Positions 16,695-24,250 are shown, counted from the first letter of the stretch. The stretch: 36,170 nt of DNA from Pseudomonadales bacterium (GCA_021295895.1 JAGWBM010000024.1:1-36170); one strand, 5' to 3'. The notes: generated by a model not told the origin, from the sequence alone. A program made the numbers and translations.

Positions 16695-19465
16695 GTCTGC
16701 TCCCCACGCCTAGGGACCTCAGTCCCGGTCCACGACGGGTGCTGGCTTCCGGCCCGAACAAAGTCCAAGGACCCTGTTCCGAACGTTTGAGGCGCGCGGT
16801 GGCGCGGTTGCCGGGTCGGGGTCTGGTCATTGCGTTCGAGATCGAGGCTGCAGCACTGGCCGTTCCCGGGGTCGCCGACTCGTATGAATACCGGCTTACG
16901 TTAGATGAAACCTGCGGCATTCGAGCCGCGACCGAGTGGGGTGCTCTGTCGGCACTCGCGACCTTGGTGCAACTCGTCGCCGATGGCGGCCCGCCGACCA
17001 CCGTAATTCACGACGCGCCGCACTACCCTTGGCGCGGTGTGATGATCGACACGGTTCGGCACTTCATCACGTTGGACACCCTGAAACGCACACTCGACGT
17101 GATGGCGTTCTACAAGCTGAACGTCCTTCACCTGCATCTCACCGACGACCAGGGCTTCCGTTTCCGCTCCGACGCCTACCCCGAACTGGCTAGCACCGAT
17201 GCCTATTCGGCGGCCGAACTGCGCGATCTGGTGCGCTATGCCGCCGATCGGGCGATACGTGTCGTTCCGGAAATCGATGTCCCCGGCCACGCCACGAGTT
17301 GGCTTGCCGCGCACCCGGATTGGGCCGTGGATGGCACCAGCGTCGACGGACCCAGTACACGTTTCGGGGTCCACGACGTCTGCCTCGACATCGACAACGC
17401 CGAGGTTCGCGCTGCCGTCGACACATTGCTCGGCGAGTTCGCCAACGTGTTCCCCGACGAGTTCGTGCATTTCGGCGGGGACGAGGTCGGGCGCGATTGC
17501 ACGGCGTTCTACCAGCACGTTGTCGAGACGCTCGGCAGATTGGGCAAACGTGCGATCGGATGGGACGAGTGCCTGCACGAGGGTCTTCGCCAGGACACCG
17601 TCATCCAGGCTTGGCGCGGGATCGAAGCCCGGGACGCAGCGCTCGCCGCCGGGCATGACTGCGTCGTAAGCGCGCCGTACTACCTGGATCTGTTCTATCC
17701 GGCAGACGTGCACTTCGCCTTCGACCCGGCTTCCGCCACCAAGGCCGACGAGCAGGCGATGGAAGATCACCCGAGGCTCGCCCACGTACGCGAGGGGCTC
17801 AAGTGGATGTCGGGTTTCGGCGCATTTCCCGAGCTCGCCGCGAAATCCGGCGGGCGCGTACTCGGCGGTGAAGCCTGCCTCTGGTCCGAGCTTGTTACGG
17901 ATGAACTGCTCGATACCCGCCTGTGGAGCCGTATGCCGGCCATTGCCGAACGTTTCTGGGCAGGCAAAAAGTCGGATGTCGAGGACGTCTACGAAAGCGC
18001 CGCGAAGACGCGGGACACACTCGCAAGGCTCGGCATTCTCGCGCAGGACAACACCGCCCTGTTCCTCGACTATCCCGATCTGGCACCGCTCATCGAGATG
18101 CTCGAACCCGTCAAGTGGTACCTGCGGTTGCTGGGTGTCGCGGAGTTCCAGCGCCGGGTCAGCGGACTGGGCAGTTCCCGGGAAGAGCGACCCTACGCCA
18201 CCACCACGCCACTCGACCGGTTCGTCGACCGAATACCGCCGGAGTCACTCGCCACCCGACGTGCCGCGTCCGATCTCGACAGCGGCGCGACCCTGGGTCG
18301 TTGGATTGCCGGTTGGCGGCAACAACGGATCGCACTCGAACGGTATCCCCACCTGCTTGGCGAGTTGCGCGACGTCTCCGAGGCGCTCGTCGGGGTTGCC
18401 GACTTCCTCGACGGCGACGCGAACGTCGACATCGACTCCCTCGGCGGATCGTTCGGCGAATACCTGCTGCCCATCGCGGATGTCGCGGCGAACCACAAAC
18501 CTCCATCTGCCGCCGCCCGCGAGATCCTAGAGGCCTGGGGCGTTGTGGGTGAAATACGTCCGATCGACGCTGGCCACATCAACGACACCTACCTCGTCGA
18601 TGACCGCTACGTGCTTCAGCGCCTCAACCGTTCGGTGTTTCGGAACCCGCAAGCGCTCATGCGCAATCTCGCCAAGGCCACCGTACACGAAGGCGGCAAT
18701 CTGCTTCTCGCCCCGATCCCGACGCTCGAAGGGTCACCGTGCAGCGAGGACGCCGACGGGGAAATCTGGCGCTTGTTCCCCCACCTACCATCCAGGAGCT
18801 TTCAGAATCTACCCGACGAACTCATCGCTTGTGCCGGACGAGCGTTCGGCGACTTCCTCGCGACGTTCGTGGACTTCGCCGTCGAACTCGAACCGGTGAT
18901 CGAAGGGTTTCACGATCTCCGTTTCTACCTAAAGCGGCTCGACGCGGCACCGACCGGCGATGTTGGAACCACACTCGATGAGATCAACGAACTCCGAACC
19001 CGGTTCCGGCCCGGCAAGGCGAGGCAGGTGATTCACGGCGACTGCAAGGTGAACAACCTGCTCTTTCACCCGACGCGAAATGCCGTTGCCGCCATCATCG
19101 ACCTCGACACGTTGATGCTGGGCGATCCGGCCTGGGATTTTGGCGACCTGGTGCGCTCGGCGTTCGCAGGCAGCGAAGAAACCGAGACCGCCGCCGAGTT
19201 CTCGCGAGCCCGCTTCGAGTCCTTGAGCGAGGGTTTCTTCTCGGCGTTCGGCGCGGCGGACGATTTCGGGCACTACGCCGCCGCACCTGCCTACATGAGC
19301 TTCATGCTGTCGGTGCGGTTTCTGACCGACCACCTCGAGGGCGACGTCTACTTCAAGGTCGGCAAACACGGCGACAACCTGGCGCGGGCCCAGTCGCAAC
19401 TGGATCTCACCAAGCGGTTCATTGCCGTCGAGAGCGTGATGGCGAACATCATCCGGAACCTCTGA
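16667..19465 (+). CDS. GH20 beta-N-acetylhexosaminidase fused to NahK-like sugar kinase
   Basis: 932 residues from TTG 16667, which overlaps ribH by 28 bases; this start keeps the GH20 opening LLPTPRDL, and the next candidate (GTG 16739) would remove it. Residues ~10-500 are glycoside hydrolase family 20: YPWRGVMIDTVRHF, HLTDDQGFR, and the catalytic Asp-Glu pair in VHFGGDEVG (D272, E273). Residues ~625-932 are an aminoglycoside-phosphotransferase-fold kinase resembling N-acetylhexosamine 1-kinase: AGHINDTYLV (635-644), RYVLQRLNRSVF, HGDCKVNN (H790, D792, N797), IIDLDT (D812, D814) and GDPAWDFGDLVR. No signal peptide is visible, so it should act in the cytoplasm. It would release terminal GlcNAc/GalNAc and phosphorylate it at C1. 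The frame is continuous, so this is a true fusion in the sequence. Confidence 0.88.
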   Translation: MAPTTRDQVGLLPTPRDLSPGPRRVLASGPNKVQGPCSERLRRAVARLPGRGLVIAFEIEAAALAVPGVADSYEYRLTLDETCGIRAATEWGALSALATLVQLVADGGPPTTVIHDAPHYPWRGVMIDTVRHFITLDTLKRTLDVMAFYKLNVLHLHLTDDQGFRFRSDAYPELASTDAYSAAELRDLVRYAADRAIRVVPEIDVPGHATSWLAAHPDWAVDGTSVDGPSTRFGVHDVCLDIDNAEVRAAVDTLLGEFANVFPDEFVHFGGDEVGRDCTAFYQHVVETLGRLGKRAIGWDECLHEGLRQDTVIQAWRGIEARDAALAAGHDCVVSAPYYLDLFYPADVHFAFDPASATKADEQAMEDHPRLAHVREGLKWMSGFGAFPELAAKSGGRVLGGEACLWSELVTDELLDTRLWSRMPAIAERFWAGKKSDVEDVYESAAKTRDTLARLGILAQDNTALFLDYPDLAPLIEMLEPVKWYLRLLGVAEFQRRVSGLGSSREERPYATTTPLDRFVDRIPPESLATRRAASDLDSGATLGRWIAGWRQQRIALERYPHLLGELRDVSEALVGVADFLDGDANVDIDSLGGSFGEYLLPIADVAANHKPPSAAAREILEAWGVVGEIRPIDAGHINDTYLVDDRYVLQRLNRSVFRNPQALMRNLAKATVHEGGNLLLAPIPTLEGSPCSEDADGEIWRLFPHLPSRSFQNLPDELIACAGRAFGDFLATFVDFAVELEPVIEGFHDLRFYLKRLDAAPTGDVGTTLDEINELRTRFRPGKARQVIHGDCKVNNLLFHPTRNAVAAIIDLDTLMLGDPAWDFGDLVRSAFAGSEETETAAEFSRARFESLSEGFFSAFGAADDFGHYAAAPAYMSFMLSVRFLTDHLEGDVYFKVGKHGDNLARAQSQLDLTKRFIAVESVMANIIRNL

Positions 19466-19537
19466 CGGTCCCCAAACTGGCACTTTCCAACGACACGCCG
19501 TAAGGTTCGCGGTTCGTTTTCGGGGAAGGTCACCTCA

Positions 19538-20284
19538 ATGAACCACGTCAAGGACTTGCTCAAAGCCGGAGAAACCGCGGTCGGCACGACCGCAGGCGCC
19601 AATAGCGAAGCTCGCTTTCTCGCGAGTTCCGGCTTCGACTTCATCCTGTTCGATACCCAACACTCGACGGACGACATCAAGGGACTTGCGCGCGCCGTGT
19701 CCGCAACGCGCGGCACGACGGCGTCGCCGATCGTCCGTGTGGGGGACCTGCGCCCCGACCAGATCTGCTACGCGCTGGATATCGGCGCCAAGGGCATCGT
19801 CGTTCCCATGGTCAACACCTCCGCTGAAGCGACCGACATGGTGAAGTGGTGCAAATATCCCTTCGACGGCGTCCGGAGTTCCGCCGGCATGCGCGGCGAA
19901 TGGGGCGAGTTCAAGGACTACCGCGAGTACATGGACGCGGTCAACGAGCAACTGCTGATCGTCCCGATGATCGAAACCCGGGAAGCGTTGGACGCCATCG
20001 ACGAGATCCTCGCCGTTCCCGGAATCGACGTGTTGCTGGTCGGCCCGTCGGACCTGTCGATCAACCTCGACGTTGCGTTGGACTACACCAGCGAGACCTA
20101 CCATGCCGCTCTGGACAAGATCGGCGCATCATGCCAGGCCGCAGGCGTTGCCGCGGGCATGTTCTTCGTGCCACCGGGCATCTCGCCTGCCCAACTACAG
20201 GACAAGGGCTTCAGATTCTTTACCCTGCCTTGGGCAGGCTGGGCAACGGAGGGCATCAAAAACGGCATTGCCGGCGTTCGTTAG
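19538..20284 (+). CDS. HpcH/HpaI-family aldolase
   Basis: 248 residues from ATG 19538 with GGGGAAGG eight bases upstream. It matches the class II pyruvate aldolase family: FDFILFDTQHS (metal/general-base region, with QH where many members have EH), PIVRVGD (the substrate-binding arginine segment), GAKGIVVPMVNT, the metal-ligand IET in VPMIETREAL, and DVLLVGPSDLS. Members cleave 4-hydroxy-2-oxo acids such as 4-hydroxy-2-oxoheptanedioate into pyruvate or oxaloacetate and an aldehyde. No aromatic-degradation genes are nearby, so the substrate is open. It follows the GH20-kinase gene after 72 bases and probably has separate translation initiation within the same transcript. Confidence 0.88.
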   Translation: MNHVKDLLKAGETAVGTTAGANSEARFLASSGFDFILFDTQHSTDDIKGLARAVSATRGTTASPIVRVGDLRPDQICYALDIGAKGIVVPMVNTSAEATDMVKWCKYPFDGVRSSAGMRGEWGEFKDYREYMDAVNEQLLIVPMIETREALDAIDEILAVPGIDVLLVGPSDLSINLDVALDYTSETYHAALDKIGASCQAAGVAAGMFFVPPGISPAQLQDKGFRFFTLPWAGWATEGIKNGIAGVR

Positions 20285-20311
20285 CACCCGCGCCAGGACG
20301 ACCGGCACCGG

Positions 20312-20458
20312 TTACCAGCGAATCCGGCCGCGCAGTCCTATCTCGTGTTGCACCACCGGACCCGAGCCCTGACCGGCACCATGCACGCTCTCGCGTCGCC
20401 CGAGTTCGATGCGCATTCCACCGGGGGACCAGGACGCGGACGCGCAGGGAACACCGAA
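20312..20458 (-). pseudogene. Possible C-terminal remnant of an outer-membrane beta-barrel gene
   Basis: A 48-codon frame on the minus strand reads toward a TAA at 20312-20314. It has alternating polar/hydrophobic strands (SWSPGGMRIELGRRESV, then VVQHEIGLRGRIRW) and ends in an aromatic residue, as outer-membrane barrels and autotransporter domains do. It abuts repeat copy B, whose insertion could have cut off the rest. The resemblance is by pattern only; it may be chance. Nothing else is visible in 20285-20459. Confidence 0.28.
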
Positions 20459-20459
20459 T

Positions 20460-20538
20460 CGTAGGGGACGGGCTTGTCACGTCCCGTGCCGGCGAAAACC
20501 GCTTTCCGATGTGGGCGACGACAGGCGTCGCCCCTACG
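20460..20538. repeat. Paired-hairpin dispersed repeat, copy B
   Basis: Bounded by CGTAGGGG (20460-20467) and CCCCTACG (20531-20538), the same 8-bp ends as copy A. The first hairpin, GGGACGGG-CTTGT-CACGTCCC, has one mismatch; the second, GGGCGACG-ACAGG-CGTCGCCC (20513-20533), is perfect, and its stem differs from copy A at two paired positions. The terminal CTA on the plus strand supplies the TAG stop of the peroxiredoxin gene on the minus strand (20534-20536). Confidence 0.85.
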
Positions 20539-21001
20539 TCCCCGCCTGCAGCGACTTCAGCTTGTCCAACGCAGCGGCCGGATCAGGCAACGTGCCCTGG
20601 TGCGCCTCGGTGTGTCGAACCAAGCCGTCGGGATCGATAATCATGAGCGTGCGGTTCACGATCCCCGCGCCCTCGTTGAATATGCCGAGCGAGGTCGCCA
20701 CGGTGCCATGGGGCCAGAAATCCGCCAACAGGGGATGTCGAATGCCGCCCATGGCCGTCGACCAGGCCCGCAACGCCGGGCCGGAATCGACGCTCAAGCC
20801 GATGAGGGCGGCGCCCGCATCCGTGAATTGCTTCAACGCACGGTTGAAGTTCGCGGTCTGACTGCTTCAGCCGCCGGTAAACGCGAGCGGAAATGTGTGC
20901 AGCACTACCCACTTGTCGCCCTTGTACCCGGACAGGCTCACCTCTTCGCCGTCGTGGCTCCTGAGCGTGAAATCCGGGGCGGTATCCCCAATTGCGATCA
21001 T
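20534..21001 (-). CDS. Peroxiredoxin, probable selenoprotein (TGA = Sec45)
   Basis: Read from ATG 21001 (GGAGGG about ten bases upstream) and through one TGA at 20869-20867, the frame gives 155 residues of an AhpC/TSA (BCP-like) peroxiredoxin ending at TAG 20534. Family landmarks: GDTAPDFTLRSHDG (5-18), active site PLAFTGGU (38-45), HPLLADFWPHG, and NRTLMIIDPDGLVRH. TGA falls exactly on the peroxidatic cysteine of the PxxxTxxC motif, and homology continues directly after it (SSQTANFNRALKQF). The translated protein has no cysteine anywhere, so it would be a 1-Sec enzyme with an external reductant. A SECIS-like hairpin follows at the right distance. Role: reduction of H2O2 or organic peroxides in the cytoplasm. 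A nonsense mutation is the alternative. No sel genes are in the window. Confidence 0.85.
20831..20849 (-). promoter_or_regulatory. Candidate bacterial SECIS hairpin
   Basis: On the minus strand, starting 18 bases after the in-frame TGA, CTTCAAC-CGTGC-GTTGAAG forms a perfect 7-bp stem with a 5-base loop. The loop has G at its second position, followed by T, and that G is 26 bases after the TGA. As I recall the bacterial SECIS rules, the apical loop lies roughly 16-37 bases after UGA with a G in its first two positions; this fits. SelB binding is inferred. Confidence 0.65.
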
Positions 21002-21063
21002 GGCGTTTCTCCCTCCGTCTTGGGAATCAGAGCGAGCATACACCACCGACCTTAAGGCACGGC

Positions 21064-21129
21064 CTCAAAGGGACACCCACCCACGACGAGACTCTAAGCG
21101 GACTCAAAGGGACACCCACCCACGACGAG
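21064..21129. repeat. 27-bp direct repeat, two exact copies
   Basis: CTCAAAGGGACACCCACCCA plus CGACGAG occurs at 21064-21090 and 21103-21129, a 39-base period with a 12-base spacer. A shorter related piece, GGACACCCAC, recurs at 21202-21211. The block lies between the start of the peroxiredoxin gene and the TonB-domain lipoprotein gene, which are divergent. It may be part of a dispersed repeat family or a regulatory binding array; only two full copies are present. Confidence 0.8.
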
Positions 21130-21225
21130 TGCAGTGCCGACCCAAGGGACGTCACTCATGCGGAGGCACCAGGGGCCACAACCCCACGCGGCGAATGCAG
21201 CGGACACCCACAAGCGACTCGGATC

Positions 21226-21630
21226 ATGCGGTATCGTGTTCCCATGCCGAGAGCGGTTTTCACACTCTTCCTGACCACCCTGGTGGTGGTTCTTGCCGGT
21301 TGTGCTTCGCTGATGCGGCCACCGCAGCTGATCGGTGGCGCCGACATGGTCTATCCCGCCGCCGCGAGGGCAAGTGGAGTGGAGGGCCGCGTCGTGGTCC
21401 GCTACGACGTTACGGTGGCAGGGACCGTTGCCAATGCCATCGTCGTGGAGTCCGAGCCGCCGGGCGTATTCGACGACGCGGCGCTCAACGCGGTGCGATC
21501 ATGGCGTTTTCGTCCGATGGTCGAGGGCGGCGAGGCGGTACCGGCACCGGCACGCGTGAGCGAGCTTGTATTCCGGTTGGGCGAGAGTTCCTACGGCGAC
21601 TTGCCCGCGCCGGACCGCGACGCCCAGTGA
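21226..21630 (+). CDS. TonB C-terminal-domain lipoprotein
   Basis: 134 residues from ATG 21226, or 128 from ATG 21244. The N-terminus is a lipoprotein signal (VFTLFLTTLVVVLAGC, lipobox LAGC), followed at once by a TonB_C domain: YPAAARASGVEGRVVVRYDV, VVESEPPGVFDDAALNAVRS and WRFRPMVEGG. TonB-type domains contact outer-membrane receptors, but this protein lacks the inner-membrane helix and proline-rich linker of a true TonB, so it is more likely a small lipid-anchored protein with an unknown partner. The stop TGA overlaps the GTG start of the reductase gene, suggesting coupled translation even though the products seem unrelated. Confidence 0.8.
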   Translation: MRYRVPMPRAVFTLFLTTLVVVLAGCASLMRPPQLIGGADMVYPAAARASGVEGRVVVRYDVTVAGTVANAIVVESEPPGVFDDAALNAVRSWRFRPMVEGGEAVPAPARVSELVFRLGESSYGDLPAPDRDAQ

Positions 21631-22667
21631 ACCGAGTTTGGCGACTGGCGAGGCGGCCCCCTGCCGGTTGGCCGACGGATGGAGACTTCGTCCTCGGCGA
21701 CGAGGCGATCCCCGAAGCCGCCGCGGACCAAGTCCTGACACGGACGATCTACCTTTCCTTGGACCCTTACCAGTGGGGACGCCGACGAAGCGGGGTTGAA
21801 GCCGTGGGCGACGTCTGTCATGGCCGGACGGTCTCCCAAGTCGTCCAATCCCGGGCCGACGATTTCCAGCCCGGCGACTATCTCTTCAACACCAACGGCT
21901 GGCAGCTCTACGGCCTGACGGGACGGGACGTCGACGTCTTCGGCTACATGTTCCCGCGCAAACTCGACCCTGCCATCGCTCCGATTTCCACAGCCGTCGG
22001 CATCCTCGGCATGCTCGGACTCACCGCCTACTCCGGTGTGGCGGTGCAGTGCCAACCGCAACCCGGAGAAACCGTCGTGGTTTCCGCCGCTTCCGGCGGC
22101 GTCGGCCAAGCGGCGGGACAGATCGCCAAGCTTCACGGTTGCCGGGTCGTCGGCATTGCCGGCACATCGGCGAAATGCGACTTCGTGGTCGAGGAACTCG
22201 GCCTCGACGCCTGCGTGTCGCACCGCTCCTCAAGCTATCGGGACGACCTGCGCGACGCTTGCCCGGATGGTATCGACATCTACTTCGAGAACGTTGGCGG
22301 ACACGTCTTCGAGGGGGTGTTGCCGCTCCTGAATCGCAACGCGAGGATCTCACTGTGCGGCATGATCTCGCAATACGGCAACACCGACGGCCGCGACACG
22401 GGCACGGTCTGGGCCGAAACCGGACGGCCGGTCTTCGACCGCCAGAACGTTGCGGTGCACCGCCTATTCGTCAGGAACTTCGTTGCCAGCCACCAGGACC
22501 GGTTTCTGGGCGAGATGGCCGGTTGGATCCGGGACGGCAGGATCAAGTACCGCGAGGACATCCGCGAAGGTCTCGATCAGGCACCGGCGGCGTTCAGCGC
22601 GATGCTCGCCGGCGGGAACTTCGGCAAGACGCTGGTGCGCGTGAGCGACGATCCGACGTTCGGCTAA
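21627..22667 (+). CDS. NADP-dependent MDR oxidoreductase (CurA/leukotriene-reductase-like)
   Basis: 346 residues from GTG 21627, overlapping the previous stop as GTGA. It is a zinc-free medium-chain dehydrogenase/reductase: RPPAGWPTDGDF at the N-terminus, TIYLSLDPYQWGR (the MDR2 start), LGMLGLTAYSGV, the nucleotide-binding ETVVVSAASGGVGQAAGQIA, GIAGTSAKCDFVVEELG, DIYFENVGGHVFEGVLPLL and ISLCGMISQYG. Relatives include curcumin reductase CurA and prostaglandin/leukotriene reductases, which reduce alpha,beta-unsaturated carbonyls using NADPH. Length is normal for the family. The physiological substrate is not evident; detoxification of reactive enones is the usual guess. Confidence 0.9.
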   Translation: MNRVWRLARRPPAGWPTDGDFVLGDEAIPEAAADQVLTRTIYLSLDPYQWGRRRSGVEAVGDVCHGRTVSQVVQSRADDFQPGDYLFNTNGWQLYGLTGRDVDVFGYMFPRKLDPAIAPISTAVGILGMLGLTAYSGVAVQCQPQPGETVVVSAASGGVGQAAGQIAKLHGCRVVGIAGTSAKCDFVVEELGLDACVSHRSSSYRDDLRDACPDGIDIYFENVGGHVFEGVLPLLNRNARISLCGMISQYGNTDGRDTGTVWAETGRPVFDRQNVAVHRLFVRNFVASHQDRFLGEMAGWIRDGRIKYREDIREGLDQAPAAFSAMLAGGNFGKTLVRVSDDPTFG

Positions 22668-22692
22668 CGCCACGAAACCGCCTCCCTACCGG

Positions 22693-22839
22693 GTGGTACG
22701 TTTCGCAGGCATCGGCAACCCGCAACCGCTGGAGCACGAGCTGGCGGGCTACTGGTCCCGAAGGATCACCAAGGAACATCGCTTCGTATACGAAGTCGTA
22801 GATGGCAAGTGCATCGTCGTCCAAGGCAGGTATCACTGA
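22693..22839 (+). pseudogene. yoeB: Truncated YoeB/Txe-type toxin remnant
   Basis: A 48-codon frame from GTG 22693 to TGA 22837-22839 matches the C-terminal half of YoeB-family mRNA interferases: GIGNPQPLEHELAGYWSRRI, then TKEHRFVYEV and the terminal GRYH carrying the family's C-terminal catalytic-type His. Intact YoeB is about 84 residues; the N-terminal helices are missing and the preceding bases belong to the end of the reductase gene. No YefM-like antitoxin is found beside it. It is best read as a decayed toxin-antitoxin fragment, unlikely to be active. Confidence 0.75.
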
Positions 22840-22852
22840 TGATGGTGCTTGT

Positions 22853-24250
22853 TCATTCACGCAACGCCGGCGCGCACGAGGCGTAACCGGTAACCGCCTC
22901 CACAGCCTTCGCCGCCCGCAGCAGAAAAGCGTCCTCGAGGAGCGGTGCGATGAGTTGGGCACCCACCGGTAGACCATTCCTGAACCCGGCCGGCAGCGAC
23001 AGCGCCGGGCAGCACGTGACCGTGATCCAGCTACAACTCTCCATCCACTCGATGTAGGTGGACATGCGTTTGCCTTCCACGTCCCGCACCCAATCCGTGG
23101 TCACGTCGAAAGGCAGGACCTGCGTCGTCGGGCCTACGAGCAGGTCCACATCCCCGAAGAACTCGCCGACTCGTGCCACCAGGGCAGCACGCGCCGGGTA
23201 GACCCAGTCGTAGTCGGCCACCGTCAGCTCCAGTCCGGCATCCAGGTTCCAGCGGATGGTGTCCTTGAGCTCCGCCTTCTCGGCCTCGCTTAGGGGACCG
23301 AACCGACGTCGAAAGCCGCTGGCACGCAGGATGTGAAAGATCCGCCGGGCGTCGGCGAGGTCCGGTGCCGCCTCGATCACCGTAGCGCCCGCCGACGCAA
23401 GTGCATCACCCAGGTTCCGGATCGTCTCGCGGATCGCGCCCGCCACCGGCAAGCCGCCGAAGTCCTCTGTCACCGCGATACGCAACTTCGAGAGGTCGAC
23501 CGGTTCCACCGATCGAAACGTGCTACCCGGCTCGGGCAGGCAGTTCGGCACGCGTGGGTCGGGTCCCGCGAGCACCGAGAAGAGCAAGGCCACGTCGTCC
23601 ACCGTGCGCGCCATTGGGCCTGCCGTCGACAGGTCCGACCAGGGGTCGCCGGGAAACGACGGGACCCGTCCCGGCGACGGACGGAAGCCGATGACGTTGC
23701 AGAACGCCGCCGGGTTGCGCAGCGAGCCCCCCGTATCGCTACCGTCCGCAATGGGAATCATCCGCGCCGCCAACGCCACCGCTGCGCCACCGCTGCTACC
23801 GCCGCAGGTCTTGGTCGTGTCGTAGGGATTGCGGGTCGCCCCGAAGACGCGGTTGAAGGTCTGCGAACCCGCGCCGAACTCCGGAGCGTTGGTCTTGCCC
23901 ACGACGAGCGCCCCTGCGGCTCGCATGCGTTCGACAATCAGCGCGTCGACCTCCGGCACGTGCTCGGCGTAGAGGGGCGAGCCGTAGGTGGTGCGAATGC
24001 CCTTGGTGGGCAACAGGTCCTTGTGCGCGATCGGCAAGCCCGCAAGAACGCCGTGGTGGTTGGGGTTTCGGTCCAGGTCGTCGGCACGCGCCCTGGCGAG
24101 TTCGTAGGTCTTCGTGACGATGGCGTTCAGTGCCGGGTCGACGGCGTCGATCCGCTCGATATGGGCTTCGAGAACCTCGCGGCAACTCAACTCGCGCCGC
24201 GCGACGACCCCGCGCAGTTCCGTAGCGGTGAGCAGGTACGGGTCGGTCAC
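22853..24250 (-). CDS. Amidase-signature-family amidase
   Basis: 465 residues from GTG 24250, 13 bases after the nitroreductase stop; the frame is open further upstream but that would overlap nitroreductase. The Ser-cisSer-Lys triad is complete: K77 in GLPIAHKDLL, S152 in CGGSSGGAAVAL and S176 in GSDTGGSLRNPA, with the usual 24-residue Ser-Ser spacing. Length is typical. Family members hydrolyse amides; GatA is a relative, but the absence of gatB/gatC and the EFGAGSQTFN/NVIGFRPSPGR variants favour a catabolic amidase. It is probably cotranscribed downstream of the nitroreductase. Substrate unknown. Confidence 0.9.
   Translation of the reverse strand: MTDPYLLTATELRGVVARRELSCREVLEAHIERIDAVDPALNAIVTKTYELARARADDLDRNPNHHGVLAGLPIAHKDLLPTKGIRTTYGSPLYAEHVPEVDALIVERMRAAGALVVGKTNAPEFGAGSQTFNRVFGATRNPYDTTKTCGGSSGGAAVALAARMIPIADGSDTGGSLRNPAAFCNVIGFRPSPGRVPSFPGDPWSDLSTAGPMARTVDDVALLFSVLAGPDPRVPNCLPEPGSTFRSVEPVDLSKLRIAVTEDFGGLPVAGAIRETIRNLGDALASAGATVIEAAPDLADARRIFHILRASGFRRRFGPLSEAEKAELKDTIRWNLDAGLELTVADYDWVYPARAALVARVGEFFGDVDLLVGPTTQVLPFDVTTDWVRDVEGKRMSTYIEWMESCSWITVTCCPALSLPAGFRNGLPVGAQLIAPLLEDAFLLRAAKAVEAVTGYASCAPALRE

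Noticed and set aside
20846-21001. The TGA-interrupted peroxiredoxin as simply a short 44-residue peptide plus a separate downstream gene.
   Set aside because: The two parts join in one frame at the catalytic residue with unbroken homology, and the downstream part has no convincing start or ribosome site of its own.
21064-21129. The exact 27-bp repeats as a small CRISPR array.
   Set aside because: Only two full copies, a 12-base spacer, no palindromic repeat character and no cas genes nearby.
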